Assembly: GCA_022496205.1 (NCBI GenBank)
Contig: WTXD01000015.1
Span: forward strand, 434,001-498,000
Direction of reading: 5' to 3'
DNA: 64,000 nucleotides
Source: Gloeopeniophorella convolvens
Taxonomy: Eukaryota; Basidiomycota; Agaricomycetes; Russulales
Part shown: positions 12,700-25,377 of the stretch, piece by piece
Numbering within the stretch: position 1 is the stretch's first letter
Layout of the letters: every line of letters begins with the position of its first letter
Made by a program: the position numbers and the translations under genes
Notes under the pieces: generated by a model
What the model saw: only the letters and a program-made list of their open reading frames with translations
The model's database searches: none
What the model was told of the DNA's origin: nothing

Positions 12700-12953
12700 C
12701 TTGGACGTGCATCGAGAATGCAGGTGACGTAGCTGATATTATGAAATCGAGACTGCGGTGACAGCCAATGGGAAGGGTGCATGGACTTCGGAACTGGTGG
12801 TGGACCCTCCAGGTGTTGAGGCTACGAAAAATTGTACGCTCACTAAGGTCACCGAGGACGACAAGCTCCCTCATTCCCAGGTGTTCATCAATATACCAGA
12901 CAAAGATCCGTGCACGAAGGTCATCAGAGACGGCTTGGGGCATCGTGTCAGAA
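12700..12953 (-). pseudogene. Mariner-like transposase fragment (N-terminal HTH)
   Basis: The frame starting MPQAVSDDLRARIFVWYIDE and continuing LGMRELVVLGDLSERTIFRS matches the N-terminal helix-turn-helix of the Tc1/mariner transposases common in basidiomycetes (pattern SDDLRAR, then MRE, then SERTVRR). After about 60 residues the frame is lost. A second frame then reads ILDARPSLYMK, resembling the family's 'ANPSLYLDE' segment, and the similarity fades with stops. The catalytic DDE region is absent. The fragment sits just inside the right inverted end, where the 5' end of a transposase gene is expected. Confidence 0.7.
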
Positions 12954-13059
12954 GGGAGCGAGTGCGGGGGGAGCGAGTAAAGGGGGATGACAGCAGCGGC
13001 AGCGACTGGGCTCGTCGACTCGAAGCTCCGGGACTGACTCTGTGTGATGCGTGACGCGG

Positions 13060-13189
13060 AGTGACAGGTAGCGAGATCTCGCCTGCTCTCGCCAATAACT
13101 CGCCAAGCTCTCGCATGCTCACCGATCGTAGACGAAGCCCACAAAAAAAAACGCGCAACTGACAACCATTCTGCAAACGGCTGTATACG
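13060..13189 (-). repeat. Right inverted end of the mariner-like element
   Basis: On the minus strand this begins CAGCCGTTTGCAGAATGG after a TA and is the partner of the left end at 11,482. It runs into the leader of the transposase fragment. Confidence 0.7.
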
Positions 13190-16100
13190 TAGTCCACACA
13201 TTCCACGAAGTCCTGTGTTGGCGCCATGCTCGGTGGACAGCTGCCAATGTAAGTATTGCCACTTAAATCTTCTATTTCAATATACATTCGCATCAGTTGG
13301 ACATCGAATTCTCATCTTACACTATCTGGGCAACGGGGGAGTGGATACAGTAGGGAATGGCGTCCTGATCTGGTCCCTAGCTGTATCTGAACGGCAATAT
13401 CAAACCCTAATTGGCTGCCTTAAGTTGAGCCGCTGCTTCACATGAGCGACATTGCTGCACGCACACGATAACGAACTAAGCGGTCGTTCACCATTGGAGG
13501 AAACCAGCACCAGTCAGCGAAGTAAGCAAGACTATACCATCACGTACGCCCGTTGCCAACGCGAACGGCATCGCCTCAGTGCTTGCATCGCCAGCTTACG
13601 CATACATGCATACAGAGAGGTCTGAATAGCACAGAAGGTGTCAGCGAACTTGACGGTAGCTTTGAACAAGAGGTACTTTTCGTGATTGCACGGGGGACAA
13701 TCCAGTCGATATTGGCGCGCGTAGGGGGACCCGAATAACGCGATGCACTGGTGGTTTGGTCAACTTCAATGGGCAGCAAACGTGCCACACTGTTTGCATC
13801 GTTGGCAGGGGTCCGGGGTGGGGATCTCCGAGCGATAAATTTCGCGACGACAGTCCGAAGGGAATGCACCAATCCGTGAGAAGTGGAAGTATGCCAGGTG
13901 AAGTAGTGATTTAGAAGAAATCGTCTGTCTGTCTGTCTCAAACCGATGCCACGTTCCAGCTGTGATGCATGTGCATGATGGATTGAATCAATTGCGCGCG
14001 GTCACCGGTCAATGCGCCCCCTGTCAGCATTCGGCCCGCACCGGCCCGCAAGCACAACAGCGCACGACGGCCTTCAAGAACGGATCTTGACCGTCAACCA
14101 ACTGAGGCAGGCAACCCTGACCAGAGGTTTTGGTACGTGATATCCAAACTTCCTCGTCTAATCCCCCGTCACTCTGCTTACCCCTTCTCAACCAACTATC
14201 AATGGTGCCCGGTGCGCGCTTACCCCTTCGAACGCTTTGCTGCACACCGTCTTCTGGGCTGCGCCAGCCAGATGGGGATCCGGATTCAGACCGTTTTAGA
14301 ACACGCTGGTACGGTCCGGCTAGGAACTCTGAAAACCAACTGAAAACATATTTTTGCCCTACTTTTGTCTTTCATATGCCAGTTCGTCGAATCTTGCCTG
14401 GATGTTCGGGCAAAGTCTTGTCGCCGCATCCCTTTGCTACGTTGCGTTAGCAGTTTCTGACTACTCTTCCTCTGCGCTTCCCCACCCTCGCAACCCTTTG
14501 GGCATCCTTTAGCTATCTACGCACACGTCAGCCAACATGCGCGAGTGTGCAGTATCGCCATCTTTGACCGATGCGGTGATCCGTGATCGTCTATTGCAGG
14601 CACCTTCCAAGCGAGGGATATCACGTCTCAGGACCACTCCCCACTTGTGTTGTACCCAATCTGCAATGAATACCCAGCCATGGTGAGTATTCTATGTATA
14701 TATCTTTCTAGGCCGCTCATCAGAAAGTGCTCGTCTTTGGACAGTGCATTACTTCGCGCGCCAGATCTTGCCAGTATGTTGTTACGTGAACCACCTGGGC
14801 GGGACGCCTCACTCGGCGATCTCCAAGCAGAAGATCCATGCGCAGGTCAGGTGCTTCAGGGCTACGCTCGTTCAACCCGCGCTGGACCCCGACGGACATG
14901 GACCGCCTGTGTACGAGATTCCCAGCGCATTTGAGATCCCGCGTGGCGCATCCAGAGCGACGGCGCCATCCCGTCGGAGCGGACGCCTTGCGACTTGTGG
15001 GCGCATCCCAGGAATCGCCGTAGGTACGGGCAGCTTGACTCCAGATCCCCGGTTGTCAATAGTCTATCAAATCAATAATGGCCGTGACACTTCCCGATAC
15101 GGAGATAAGGACCAGCCGCTCTGAAGACTTTCCACTGTTTCCGGAGGTGCACCGTCGAGTTACCGAGCTGCAGAGTTGCTCTGGAACTTAGCCGGTTGGA
15201 GCAGGCGGCGTTCCACGACCTGACGCCTGAACGCCTTGTACTGTGTTCCAGTTGCGCCCCAACGGGCCCTGAAGGCCTGACTGATTGCGCTCTTGCATGA
15301 GGCATCGCATTGCCAGCCCCTACTTCTTACAGTTACGGGTGCTTTAAAAAGGATGTCCCACGCTGTCAGGCCTCCATAAGTCGTGAGCGTTCCCTCTTCC
15401 GCCGCCGTCGCGTTCGTTCCGGAGAGCATTCGACTTTATTCCGTGAGCATGTATGGCGGTGATTAACTGGTGGACGCTCGGTTGCACGGACATTCGAGCG
15501 GCGTGATGGGTGCTTGGGAATCACAGTCCACCCCCTGTGGGGTTCATCTCAAGCGTCGCTGACGTTACTGCTGATTGATACAGGAGATTCTTGCCGTCTT
15601 TGTGGGACTTGAATCGTGATGCGTGAGACGAAGAAAGGAATAGAAGCTCGGACGTTAACGAGTGCATGATGGGCGTCCCTGTCCGGGTTCTGTGATAAAT
15701 GTCTCGACTCGACTGGATTCGGTCCGCCTCTGGCAGAGCGGAACCATCTCGTTATGCGGAACGTACTGGTTGATGCCCTCGGGCTCACACGGAGTCCATG
15801 GCTCTCTTTAGGTTGCTCCAAGCATCATGGCTCGGATCGGTTGATCATCGTCCGTTGACGCCAACGCCCTGGACAAAGTATGGTATGGCATCTGATTAAA
15901 CGACAGGCTTAGGGAGGCGGCAATGCTGAACGGCGGAGAGGCCAATAAGTACCCCAGTCCGGTTGTACCTTCGGCGCTCGAGGACGAGGTTCTGTCGACT
16001 TCATTGAGTCGATCCGACTATCAGGGCGTTGCCACGCGGCACTGAGTTATCCTGTCGCTCCACAACATGCCGGAGCTTTCAAGCTTTTGGAAGTGTATTT

Positions 16101-16423
16101 CTATGGGGCTGAACGGTGCATATGCTCGCTTCTCCGAGAGCTTCCGCGCACAGCAACGGGTCGCCTTCCCCCCGGAACTAGCGTTTGCCCTCAGGGCTAT
16201 TCAACTTGAAGAATCAAGTTTGCGTGTCAGGGCGTCTCTAGCTTTTCTCCGTTCGTATGCCTCCCAAAGTACTACTGCATCGAAACACGATCTCATGCAC
16301 ATAAGCGCCAGTGGGGCCTCTGTCTTCAAAAAGGGCACGATTTCGCTGGAACTTGCAGCACACACAACACCTTCAGTCGCCCCAGAAGTTCCTCTACCAC
16401 CCGCAACTTGACTCCTTGCTGCC
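13190..16423. other. Gene-poor stretch upstream of inositol oxygenase
   Basis: No recognisable gene. A short (GTCT)n run lies at about 13,922-13,938. The last several hundred bases must hold the inositol oxygenase promoter. A 114-residue open frame ending at 16,411 is probably fortuitous and lies in its leader. Confidence 0.4.
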
Positions 16424-17721
16424 ATGCCTGCTCTCACTACCACCCAGAAGCGCGATGGTCGTACGTTCGATGCCGTCTCGGACGCTGTCGACGATGGTCA
16501 GTGTGCCACAGCTGCTCGGCGTCAGACTCGACGCAATGACGGTAACTGACCATGCTATGATGCACAGTGAATGTCCAAAAGCTCAAGCTTTGGGATGAAG
16601 AGTCCGAGTTCGACACAGAGAAAGACAAGACGCGGTTCCGCCAATATGAAGACGCATGCGACCGTGTCAAAAACTTCTATAAGGAGCAACACGGTATGAA
16701 TTTGTGCCTGGCTGCTCCCCGACCCGTATCTCACACGCTTCACGTGGCAAACAGAGAAACAGACCGTGGAGTTCAACATTCAGGCTCGCGTCAACTTCAA
16801 GAGCCGCCGACGCGCGCGCATGGGCATATGGGAAGCCATGGAAATGCTCAATACCCTTGTGGACGAGTCCGACCCAGATGTGAGCCTTCGGCGCGCCCTC
16901 GGCGGCCATACTGTAGCGAGAACCGAGACTGACGCGCACTGCGCGGCGCTCAGACCAGCTTATCACAGATTGAGCACCTGCTGCAGACCGCCGAGGCGAT
17001 CCGTCGCGACGGTAAGCCCGAATGGATGCAAGTCACCGGGCTTGTACACGACCTCGGCAAGTTGCTGTTCATGTTCGGTTCAGAAGGCCAGTGGGACGTA
17101 GTTGGCGTGCGTACACACCTTATTTTCTTCTCGTCACTTCCGTCTGGCATACTGATTCCGTGCTCTTCTCATGTCTAGGACATTTTTGTCGTTGGTTGCC
17201 GCTTCTCGGACAAGATCATATACCCGGACACATTCGAAGCGAACCCAGATTCACACGATAGTGTCTATTCAACAGAGTATGGGATATACCAGCCCCACTG
17301 TGGTCTCGACAATGTCATGCTATCCTGGGGCCATGATGAGGCGAGTATTCAGTCAAACAGGCACCCCATCCAGCCACTGACGCAGCGTGGGTACAGTATC
17401 TCTACCACGTTTTGAAGACACAAAGCTATCTCCCAGAAGAGGGTCTCGCAATGATCCGTTACCATAGCTTTTACCCGTAAGCGCCCCGTCACCGCAGGCT
17501 TCTCTCACCATGTTGAACGCGTGCTTGCGCCCAGATGGCACCGCGAGGGCGCATACTCGCACCTCATGAACGAAAAGGACAAGCGCGCCCTCGCAGCGGT
17601 GCGCGCGTTCAACCCATACGACCTGTACAGCAAGGACGACGACCCTGTGGATGTGGATGCACTCCGTCCTTACTACGAGCGCCTTATTGCCAAGTTCTTC
17701 CCCCCTGTTCTTGACTGGTAG
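16424..17721 (+). CDS. MIOX: myo-Inositol oxygenase
   Basis: Cytosolic non-haem di-iron enzyme that oxidises myo-inositol to D-glucuronate, the first step of inositol catabolism. Seven exons (16424-16496, 16568-16693, 16755-16879, 16954-17106, 17179-17340, 17397-17476, 17535-17721) join in frame to 301 residues, the usual size. The di-iron ligands of the family are all visible: His in [14 protein letters not shown], His-Asp in [11 protein letters not shown], His in LSWGHDEYLYH, His in [14 protein letters not shown] and Asp in FNPYDLYSK. The segment [17 protein letters not shown] [12 protein letters not shown] is also typical. The fifth intron (17341-17396) has a GC donor (GAG|GCGAGT) and an AG acceptor. 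The gene converges on the HAD phosphatase. Confidence 0.97.
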
Positions 17722-18536
17722 AGCTCCATGGAACACTTCCAATCTCTTCATGTTCTCCCATCACCTCCGCTGTTCTGATGTTCATCGCTCTCGCATCCCC
17801 ATCCGAACCCGACGCTCTATCGGAACCTACATGCTCTTATCTGTATCCCGCCTTCCTACTTTCCCTATGTCCTCCTGTTTCACTGCTTGCTGTCTCCATA
17901 GACCAGATCTAGACACTCAGATTCCCCACGACCGCGATAATTAATGCCTTATCTAGATTTTGACTACGCGTACTGTACTTATTTCGTCCGTTGAACGGCC
18001 TATATATCCGCTTTTGCGATGTCTCTTTGAGCTCCATCATTGCGTCTACTGTCGCCGTCTGACTAGGTGCGCTCGGCAGCCCCTTGCCCACACCTATACG
18101 AGGCGCATCTTCTTTCCCACGTATCCACTTTGCTGCGTTAGCGATGAATAGCACACAAAAACCTTTTGACTTCAGCGTTATGAAAGGTCGCCACGTGTTC
18201 GATACGTCGTCGCGATTGTGTCCCGGCTGTCGCCTACTGCGACGCCAAGCTGAGCTCGAAAAGGGTGCAGTACTGCATTATGCGGAATGCATCGCGATTG
18301 ATTACGCCGAGGGTCCGATGGTAAAGTAAAGCGACCGTGTTCTCCAATGGAGCAGGGCGTTCTATATTGTACACACGTACAAGCTCCCCTGCACTACTAT
18401 TGAGTTTCTATCAGCAACAAGCTTTCCTTCAATCGCGGGGTTCAGATTCCGTTCTCATGCAATTATTGAAGAACTCACCCTGGCGTCCGTCGTTTCGGTC
18501 TCGAGGGTTGCTAACGAACGCACCCAAGCGCACTGA
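17722..18536. other. Convergent intergenic region
   Basis: Contains the 3' ends of inositol oxygenase (+) and HAD phosphatase (-). An 81-codon frame at 18,084-18,329 has no recognisable features and I do not call it a gene. Confidence 0.4.
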
Positions 18537-19772
18537 TTACGCGCGACCGACGTCAAACCAATCCTTGGGAGTCTTGGCGCCTTCCACGATGGAGCGCACC
18601 ACAGGGAGCGCCTTGGCAAAGTTCTGGAAAAGTACATGCGGGATGTGCTCTCTGTTGCAGTACGCCGCGAGGTCATTCTCGCCATCCTCCTTCTCTTTCA
18701 CAAAGAGTACGTCGGCATGCTTCGCGGCAGACATGTCTGGAGCAGACGAGAGCGTCCATCGGAGGCTGGGTCAGCAATGGGCGCGGTGGGCGCAGGATGG
18801 GGCGGCGCACCGGAGACGCCGTCTCCAAAGAAAAACAGCAAGGGCGGATCTGTGAGGTTCCTGTACGGGAGGATGGCCTGGGACTTGTCGTGCCCGAAAT
18901 GACTGCGGAGATAGAACATCCATATCTGACGCGTTCGCCGGGAGAAACGGGGGTGCATACCTGGAGGGGTGGCGGTACTTGATGTTCCATAAGCCATCTT
19001 CGTGCACATCAACCGAATTGGAGATAATCTCGATGTCCTTCGCGTCGTCGCCAACGAGATTAGAGAGAATGGCGCGAATGAGGGGCTCCATGCCGCTGAG
19101 TATGAACGCCCGGATCAGCTCCAACAGCGCGCGAAGAGCACATTCCCATACCTCGAGACAATGATCACGGGAATGTCCTGCGACTTGCAGTACCGGTAAA
19201 ACTCTTTGAAGCCAGGGTCGAGCTTGATGTCTGTGAAACAATGTCGGTTGATCGGCTGCGCCCGGACAGGTTGACGTTGGAGCGTACTGTCTTTGAGAAC
19301 TTGTTTACACTCCTCGAATTTATGCCCATTCTGGCTTACACTCTCCAACATCTCCCGGAACGCATCGCTGAATAATACGTGAGCACAGGTTATCCGCAGA
19401 GAGTCCCATTAACGCACCGGAAAGTTACGCGGCCAGAAAGGATCTCCAGGTTACCTGCACGCCTCTTGTCCTTCCCGTACCCGAGGAAGTCGGTCATATC
19501 TATAGATCCATTCCATGTGAGAGACTGCAACTCAGGAAAAATGGAGCAGATCGCGCACAGTCGTTGGAATCATAAGTGGTGATGGTGCCGTCCCTGAGGA
19601 CACGTAGATGTCAACGAGCGATCCCGGCGGAGATCGAGATCGCGCAGTTTCTTCAAGGCGTATCTCATAGTTCGCGTGGAATGACTCACCAGTCGGACAA
19701 AACTACGAATTTCTTGTCCTGATGGACGGGGGGATAAGGGAGAGTGCTCTGCGGTACTGCGTCCTGGGACAT
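18537..19772 (-). CDS. HAD-superfamily phosphatase, MtnX/phosphoserine-phosphatase-like
   Basis: Soluble phosphomonoesterase of the haloacid dehalogenase superfamily, close to the small fungal phosphatases annotated as MtnX-like or phosphoserine-phosphatase-like. The substrate cannot be told from sequence. Eight exons (19772-19690, 19593-19559, 19499-19418, 19367-19288, 19230-19152, 19095-18961, 18902-18811, 18736-18537) join in frame to 261 residues. Motif I is VVLSDWDGTIT, with the nucleophile and the acid/base Asp split by intron 1. Motif II is VIIVSS, followed by GMEPLI. Motif IV is FFFGDGVSDMSAAKHAD. Cap segments SNDYMTDFLGYGKDKRRAGN and FRDAFREMLESV match the fungal family. An upstream in-frame Met at 19,937 exists, but the family starts close to motif I, so 19,772 is preferred. 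No defect seen. Confidence 0.93.
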
Positions 19773-22700
19773 CGTAGAGGGCGATATAGTCGTGGATTGG
19801 GGTGGGTGTGGGTGAAAAAGCCCCTTGAACGTTGGACAGTCTAGTGCTCCTCTATTTGAAGGAAAAATGAGGGTGTGGAGGTGGTGGAGGATCGAGGACA
19901 GCGTCAAGTCCGTGTTGTGACGCAATGTCCAGGTCAACCGAGGCCCAGCCGAGTAGATCTTATCTAATCGTTAAAATGATACGGAGAAATATTATACCAG
20001 AGTGGGAGATCCGACACAGCATCTGCGCAAGTCAGACAATCACTCGTAAGGGGGTCGCTTAATACTGCAGAGGTAGGAAGAGGCGGGAATACAACATGGA
20101 AGTGCCTTGGCGGACTCGGGCCCAGGGCGCAAACCTGCGCACGGACCAATACGTCTTACCTACGTCTGCTTGAGGATACAAGCTCCACCGGCGCCTGTGA
20201 TATGAAACCGTTGCGTATCACACGCACGTCAAAGCAAGCAGATTGGCGGTAAAAGAGTAAAGCGCATAGAATGAGGAAGAAAGGCCCGAGCACAGAGGAG
20301 GCTGCGGGCTCGCAATACAGTTAGTAGCTACGGTGAAGTAGAAGCCCACTGAACACGTTCACACGCGATGGAGATTCGACATTTGGCATATCCTGCTTAT
20401 ACCACATGTGACTCCATCAATGACTGTGGGGCACCCATCGTCCCATCGTCGGGGGTTTCCAATGCAGGTGAGGCGCATAGCTTCGTACTTTTCCCTTCCT
20501 ATGTGTTCCGAAGATGCTACGGAGATGGCTTCGCCTTTTCGCACCTGACATTGAACTGAGTTTAACTACAAGCTTATTCGGGCATCGCTAGCTCCACACA
20601 TGAATGAACCCATCAGTTTGGCGGGCTATACTGTAGTCATAGCGCGAACCGACTCGGGTACAACGTATCGAATATTGCAGAGCCAACGTTGGATACCAGA
20701 GCTGCTTCATGGGTCAAGGGTGATGGACGCAACAGACTAATTCGGCCGGAATGGGGTGGCATGCTGTCAGAGCTGCAGATTTGTTGTAAAGGGCATGGAG
20801 GGTCGGACCGCTCCTGCGGGAGGTATTGTCTGGATACTTTCCCGTCAGACAGGGATGGATGTTCTCCATGACGCTTGGAAGGCGAGAGGGGAGAAGTAGA
20901 CTTCACCTAAGACCCAGAATTCCTAGACGTTCCTAGGTGCCACCCCGCTCAGGGGTCCCACAGGCTCGGGGGCCGGCGCGATCCTCACAGTGGTCTCGAC
21001 TTGTCCAGGAATTGGGATCCGGAATTGTAGGCGCTGCGAACAACGCCAGTTGGTAGGTTTCCGGCCCTAAAGACCGCGGACACGCTGAAGCAGCGTGCAG
21101 TTCCAAAAGTCGGATGTCTTTTCCCCGCTGGGCTTGGGAGGCAGACTTCTTGCATTAATCCGTAAACGGCCCGCCGCTGGTGATGGTTCCCTCAGCGGCC
21201 CCGCGACGCGGTCGACATATGATTCCCCTCTTCTCGTCATGCCGAGGGGAGACGATGGGAATTGACACGGGTTCGGGGACTGGATCAGGAATGAAGCACT
21301 CACAGGGCCTACGGTGTCCGTACCCACCGCTAACCTCGGACCTGCGTGCGGTGCGACGTTCCAGCAGCACCAGGTTGTCGGGCGGGGGAGAGGGAGCACG
21401 GGTCGAGGTAGCGTCTGTTTACGGATGCTTCGTGAAGCCTGGTCGGTGGGCCGCAACACCGCAGAGAAAGAAGCGGAGCGTCGATGCTGTCAATGTAGCA
21501 GCGCGGGAAAAGTATTGCCTTGGGGGTTAGCTGGGAAGTTGGGATCCGGGATCGGTCTATAGGAAGCAAGCTGGGGTATCTCATAGGAGGACGTTGCTGG
21601 AGGGGCGGGCACAAGCCTAATGTTCGGTGTATTGCCTCTGGGCTCCTGGTCTGCTGCGGCGCATGGTATAAACAAAGGTGAATGACCCCAAGAATTCTGA
21701 TCAACCGCTGATTCAGCTTGACTACCGCTCTGCGATACGCTCGTGATCACCAGGAAGCCCTCGAGACGGCACTGCGCTGTGCAACGTCCGAGTCCGACGG
21801 CGGGACGATGAGGGAGGGAAAGGACGTCGACTTCCAGGTATCTCCCAGAGTAGCCTATCGCGGGCTGCGGTGCTAGCTAGGCTGATATTGGTGCAAGTTT
21901 GAGAGCTTGTTCCACCCCGAACCGACCCCGAACAGCGTAGCGCCCAGTCGTTGATCTGCCCCTTGTCCGACCCCGTCGTGGCATGTCTTGAAGCTTGGAG
22001 CGTCGCACACCATCTTCAATGTCGTCGCGTAAAGAGTAAACAGGAAAAGGCCCGAGTCGGGAGCCGACTGCCATTGTGGCCGCTCAGGCTGGCGGGTGTG
22101 GCACTGGGGGGATGCTCAAGCGCTCGCCGTTTGTGCCGGTGAGTAGCGCCCCGGCTTTCCGGGTGTACAGTATCCGGACGAGTGAGGCCACGTGGAAGCA
22201 CGTGGCGTCGGATCGCCGAGTTTAGGCTTCCGCAAACCGGGGGTTTGAGTCTTTGGTCAACTCACGGCGGAGTCACTGGCGCTCATAGAAGGCCTCAACG
22301 TCGACGGTGACGCCACGGCGGAGGCAAATTCAGCAACGGTGCACTGTTGAACTACCAACCGTCTTGGACTCCTCTAGGCACATCAGGGAACGTAACGAAC
22401 GACGCCGTGCATACTTGTCTCTGGCTTGCATCATGAAGGAGGTAGATCGAAACCTTTTGCACTTGCAACTTTGCCTTCCACCGATTTGACAGGATAGCAT
22501 GGATACGCTGCTCTTGCCGCCCGAAAATGAAACTTCGCGACCCTGCTGGGTTTTGATCACCGAATAGCCTATTGTCATATGCGCGCTGCCCAGTTGCATC
22601 GCTGATGACGCGCGCTCAGCTTGCTTTGTTGATGAGCCAGAGCGCTCCGAATGCGTGCAGCCGAAGCGGAGAAACCATGATTGCGCACATGGGCCTCTCC

Positions 22701-25377
22701 GTTTCTCCCTGGTCATCAAGGGTATGTAGGGCTAACCGGCTTTCTCACAAATTTCTTGAGCAGTGCTCAGCCTCATCGATATAATCTCAGCTTTGCTCCA
22801 ACGCCTTATCTTACCCTTCGTCCCTATTATGCCACGACGTTGAGCTGTTCGAATTCATTTCCAATCCCCCTTGGCCTTTGCGCTTGAACTAACGACGGCG
22901 CCCGAGCAGTCGATTCACACGGCACCGGTTCTAAATTGTTGACAAGGCCCCCTTCCTGGACATCCACCCGTGGTGATCGATGGGCCTCTACCCAACCACG
23001 CAAATGGCGGATTTTGATGGAGCACACGCCGGGTGCTCTTCATCTCAAACTCGCCAGTGAATCTGGGATCTGCAGGCCCGCCTGGATGGTGTGTGTAGTT
23101 CATGACGGTCAAAGCTAGCCGACTGAGCACTAGAAGCTTCGTTGACGCGGGCGCGTTAATGCGGCCATGTGGGCTCTCGTTAAGATGCTGGCATGGCCTC
23201 ACGGTGTTTCCTCGCAAGGGTGCCGATGGCATGGCAGTCGCACGCACGCCGTCTTGGTGTTTCGGTCACAGGGGTGAGTGCATGCATGCACCATCACCAT
23301 TTGCGTACCTCACTCACGAATCCGTTGGCTGTTATCAGTTCCTGATCATAGCTGTCATAAGCTAGAATTGACGTTTAGACAACGCGTCTTCTTGGCGCTC
23401 AGATACGAACGTGTCGCCTTCCGTACAAGTCTTCTGCGCATGGTTTAGCCCCGAAGGTGCTGCCTACAACCTCCCCCCTACGGCGACTGGGAAGTGATTC
23501 TCGCTGATTTACTTACCCATCGATGTCACCTGGCATTTCTTTTGTCGCATGTCTCCGCCACCCTGAGGCTGCATGGCGTCTTTCTCTTTCCAGGTGTAGA
23601 ATCACGGGGATACGCGCTTCGCGCAGAAGTAAATCAAACTAGACCGACCGACCATCAGAGAACCTGAAACATGCGGGGAAACACCAGATGGGTCAGAAAT
23701 CTGGTGTGTCGCTGCCGTCAGGTGAAGAGCGGCGACAGCAGCGACTCGCGCATCATCTCTGTGATTAACGCTGCCAGGCACCCGGTACCCGCCGTCTGAT
23801 CAGGTCTGGTTGCACACAAGAGTCTCCGCAATATACTTGGGTCGTCCATGCTCCCGGAATCTGCTAGCGTCCCTCTCTTGACCTGGGAAATTCGCTCGCG
23901 CATGATCCATATCACAAGTACAGGAGCCTGCCGGCCTGGCTGCTATCACCGACGACTGGACCTCTCGTACGTACGCCGCGACTCTACATGGAGCTCGTTT
24001 TGCTGATTTTCCAACCAGGCCTGTCTCACGTCGAACCAGTCCCCGGCTCCTTTCTCGACCCATCTTCCGCCGCCGAAACTTTGCTTCTGAGACGCCGCGC
24101 GACTTTCCATTGCGCAGTCAGTACCCGAAGGACTCATGCCGGAAAGAGGTGCTCGCGACGTGCCATATGACCGCTTTTTCTCCCTCTTGATGGCATGTGG
24201 GTCTTGGGACGGGACTCTCGCAACTCTGCTGTGCCTCGGTCGCACGCACTCTGGCTCTGGGAAATTACGTGGTTGGCGGCGGCGGCGGCAGTCTCGCAGG
24301 TTCGCGCCTTTCTCAAGCGACACCACGGCGACCCATGGGACCGCCCGCCCAGGCCGCCGCTGACGAAGGAGGACGCTGTTCTCTTGTGCTAGCTTATTCA
24401 TGGGCTGCTTGCAGGCGATCTCCGACAATCTGCCAACACTAACACCGCCGCATTCTTTCTCACAGCACGTCTCCTTTGGCAGCTGCCGGTCACTCTTGAA
24501 ATCGGCCAAGACCCTTTTACAGTCATCACGACAGGATGACCGCTTGGCCTTGCGTAACAAAGGAGCCCGAGCCCAAACCAGTGTGCGTTTACCATGTCAA
24601 CTTGCGACCAGGTTGGTGCGAGCCGTGTGGGGTGTAGTACCTTTTTCTTTTTTTGAAACTCAACGCTACAGATAGCGCGCGCACACCTTACGCAAGAACG
24701 CCCTTCTCAATCGGACACGAGCAATGAGCGGCACAGCGCCCGCAGGGTCGCCTCGTGGCATAGAGACCGAGGGCGAACCCAGCTCTGCCTTCAGAGCGGC
24801 TGGCGCTGCAGTGTGATCATGCGTGCCTTCACAGAACTACTGGTACTGTTCAATAAAGTCGCAGATGCACCCCCTGTTGAGGTCGTTGTGCACTCAATAA
24901 ATATATACCCACCCAGAATGAGCAGTGGTTTGTTGATGGGCTTTGGAAGCTGGTGGGAGTCGAACGGCGCAACTCCAGGGCCGAGGTAAAGCGGCGTGGA
25001 AAACAGAAAAATTGTTGCAAGGACAGGCATCCGTGCGACACGGAGCGCGTGGGCTCAATAATGTACACGATTCCCTGTCTGCTTGTTGTAGCTAGAATAG
25101 CCTCCCATACGACACAGCAAAGGCAGACAACCCAAGTTGGATTGAGCACGCCGCCGAGCACTTCTAACACCGCCACCGTTGCAACGGTCTCGGTTAGAGT
25201 TAGACTGCCTGTCATTTAGAACTGGAGGTCTCCACCACCGCCTGCCAAATCGCCCAGCATCAGCGGAGTAGTTTCTGGTCCCCGTTAGTAAAGTTGACAA
25301 CCACAAGTGGCTGAGACGAACCTGTGAGATCCCGATCTGTGCGGCTGAAAGGTTATCAACTGTGTGACCTCCAATTG
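19773..25377. other. Gene-poor stretch of 5.6 kb
   Basis: No family recognised in any frame. Two CACGTG hexamers exactly 10 bp apart (22,189 and 22,199) form an 8-bp hairpin. The 24.0-24.7 kb part has several overlapping open frames on both strands (up to 204 codons), but their composition looks like GC-driven openness rather than a conserved protein. Confidence 0.35.

Larger units (their letters stand above)
11482..13189. mobile_element. Degenerate Tc1/mariner-like element
   Basis: Two copies of a roughly 130-bp sequence face each other. The left copy reads rightward from about 11,482 and the right copy reads leftward from about 13,189. Both begin CAGCCGTTTGCA and continue through a poly-T run and GTGGGCTTCGTCTACGATCG. 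Each is immediately preceded, on its outer side, by TA, the target dinucleotide of Tc1/mariner transposons. The interior right half carries the remains of a transposase (separate entry), and the 1.7-kb span fits this superfamily. The interior left half (about 11,650-12,650), which includes a GAY-rich simple stretch near 12,290-12,500, shows no transposase, so the element is not functional. Alternatively, two truncated copies may lie in opposite orientation. Confidence 0.7.

Noticed and set aside
16067..16411. 114-codon frame just upstream of inositol oxygenase
   Set aside because: Ends 13 bp before the real start codon and shows no conserved features; probably leader sequence.
23946..24560. 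204-codon minus-strand frame and overlapping plus-strand frames
   Set aside because: No family resemblance. Several frames are open at once because of GC-rich sequence.
24950..24985. tRNA-like T-arm on the minus strand (CCGTTCGACTCCC)
   Set aside because: No matching stem or anticodon arm upstream.
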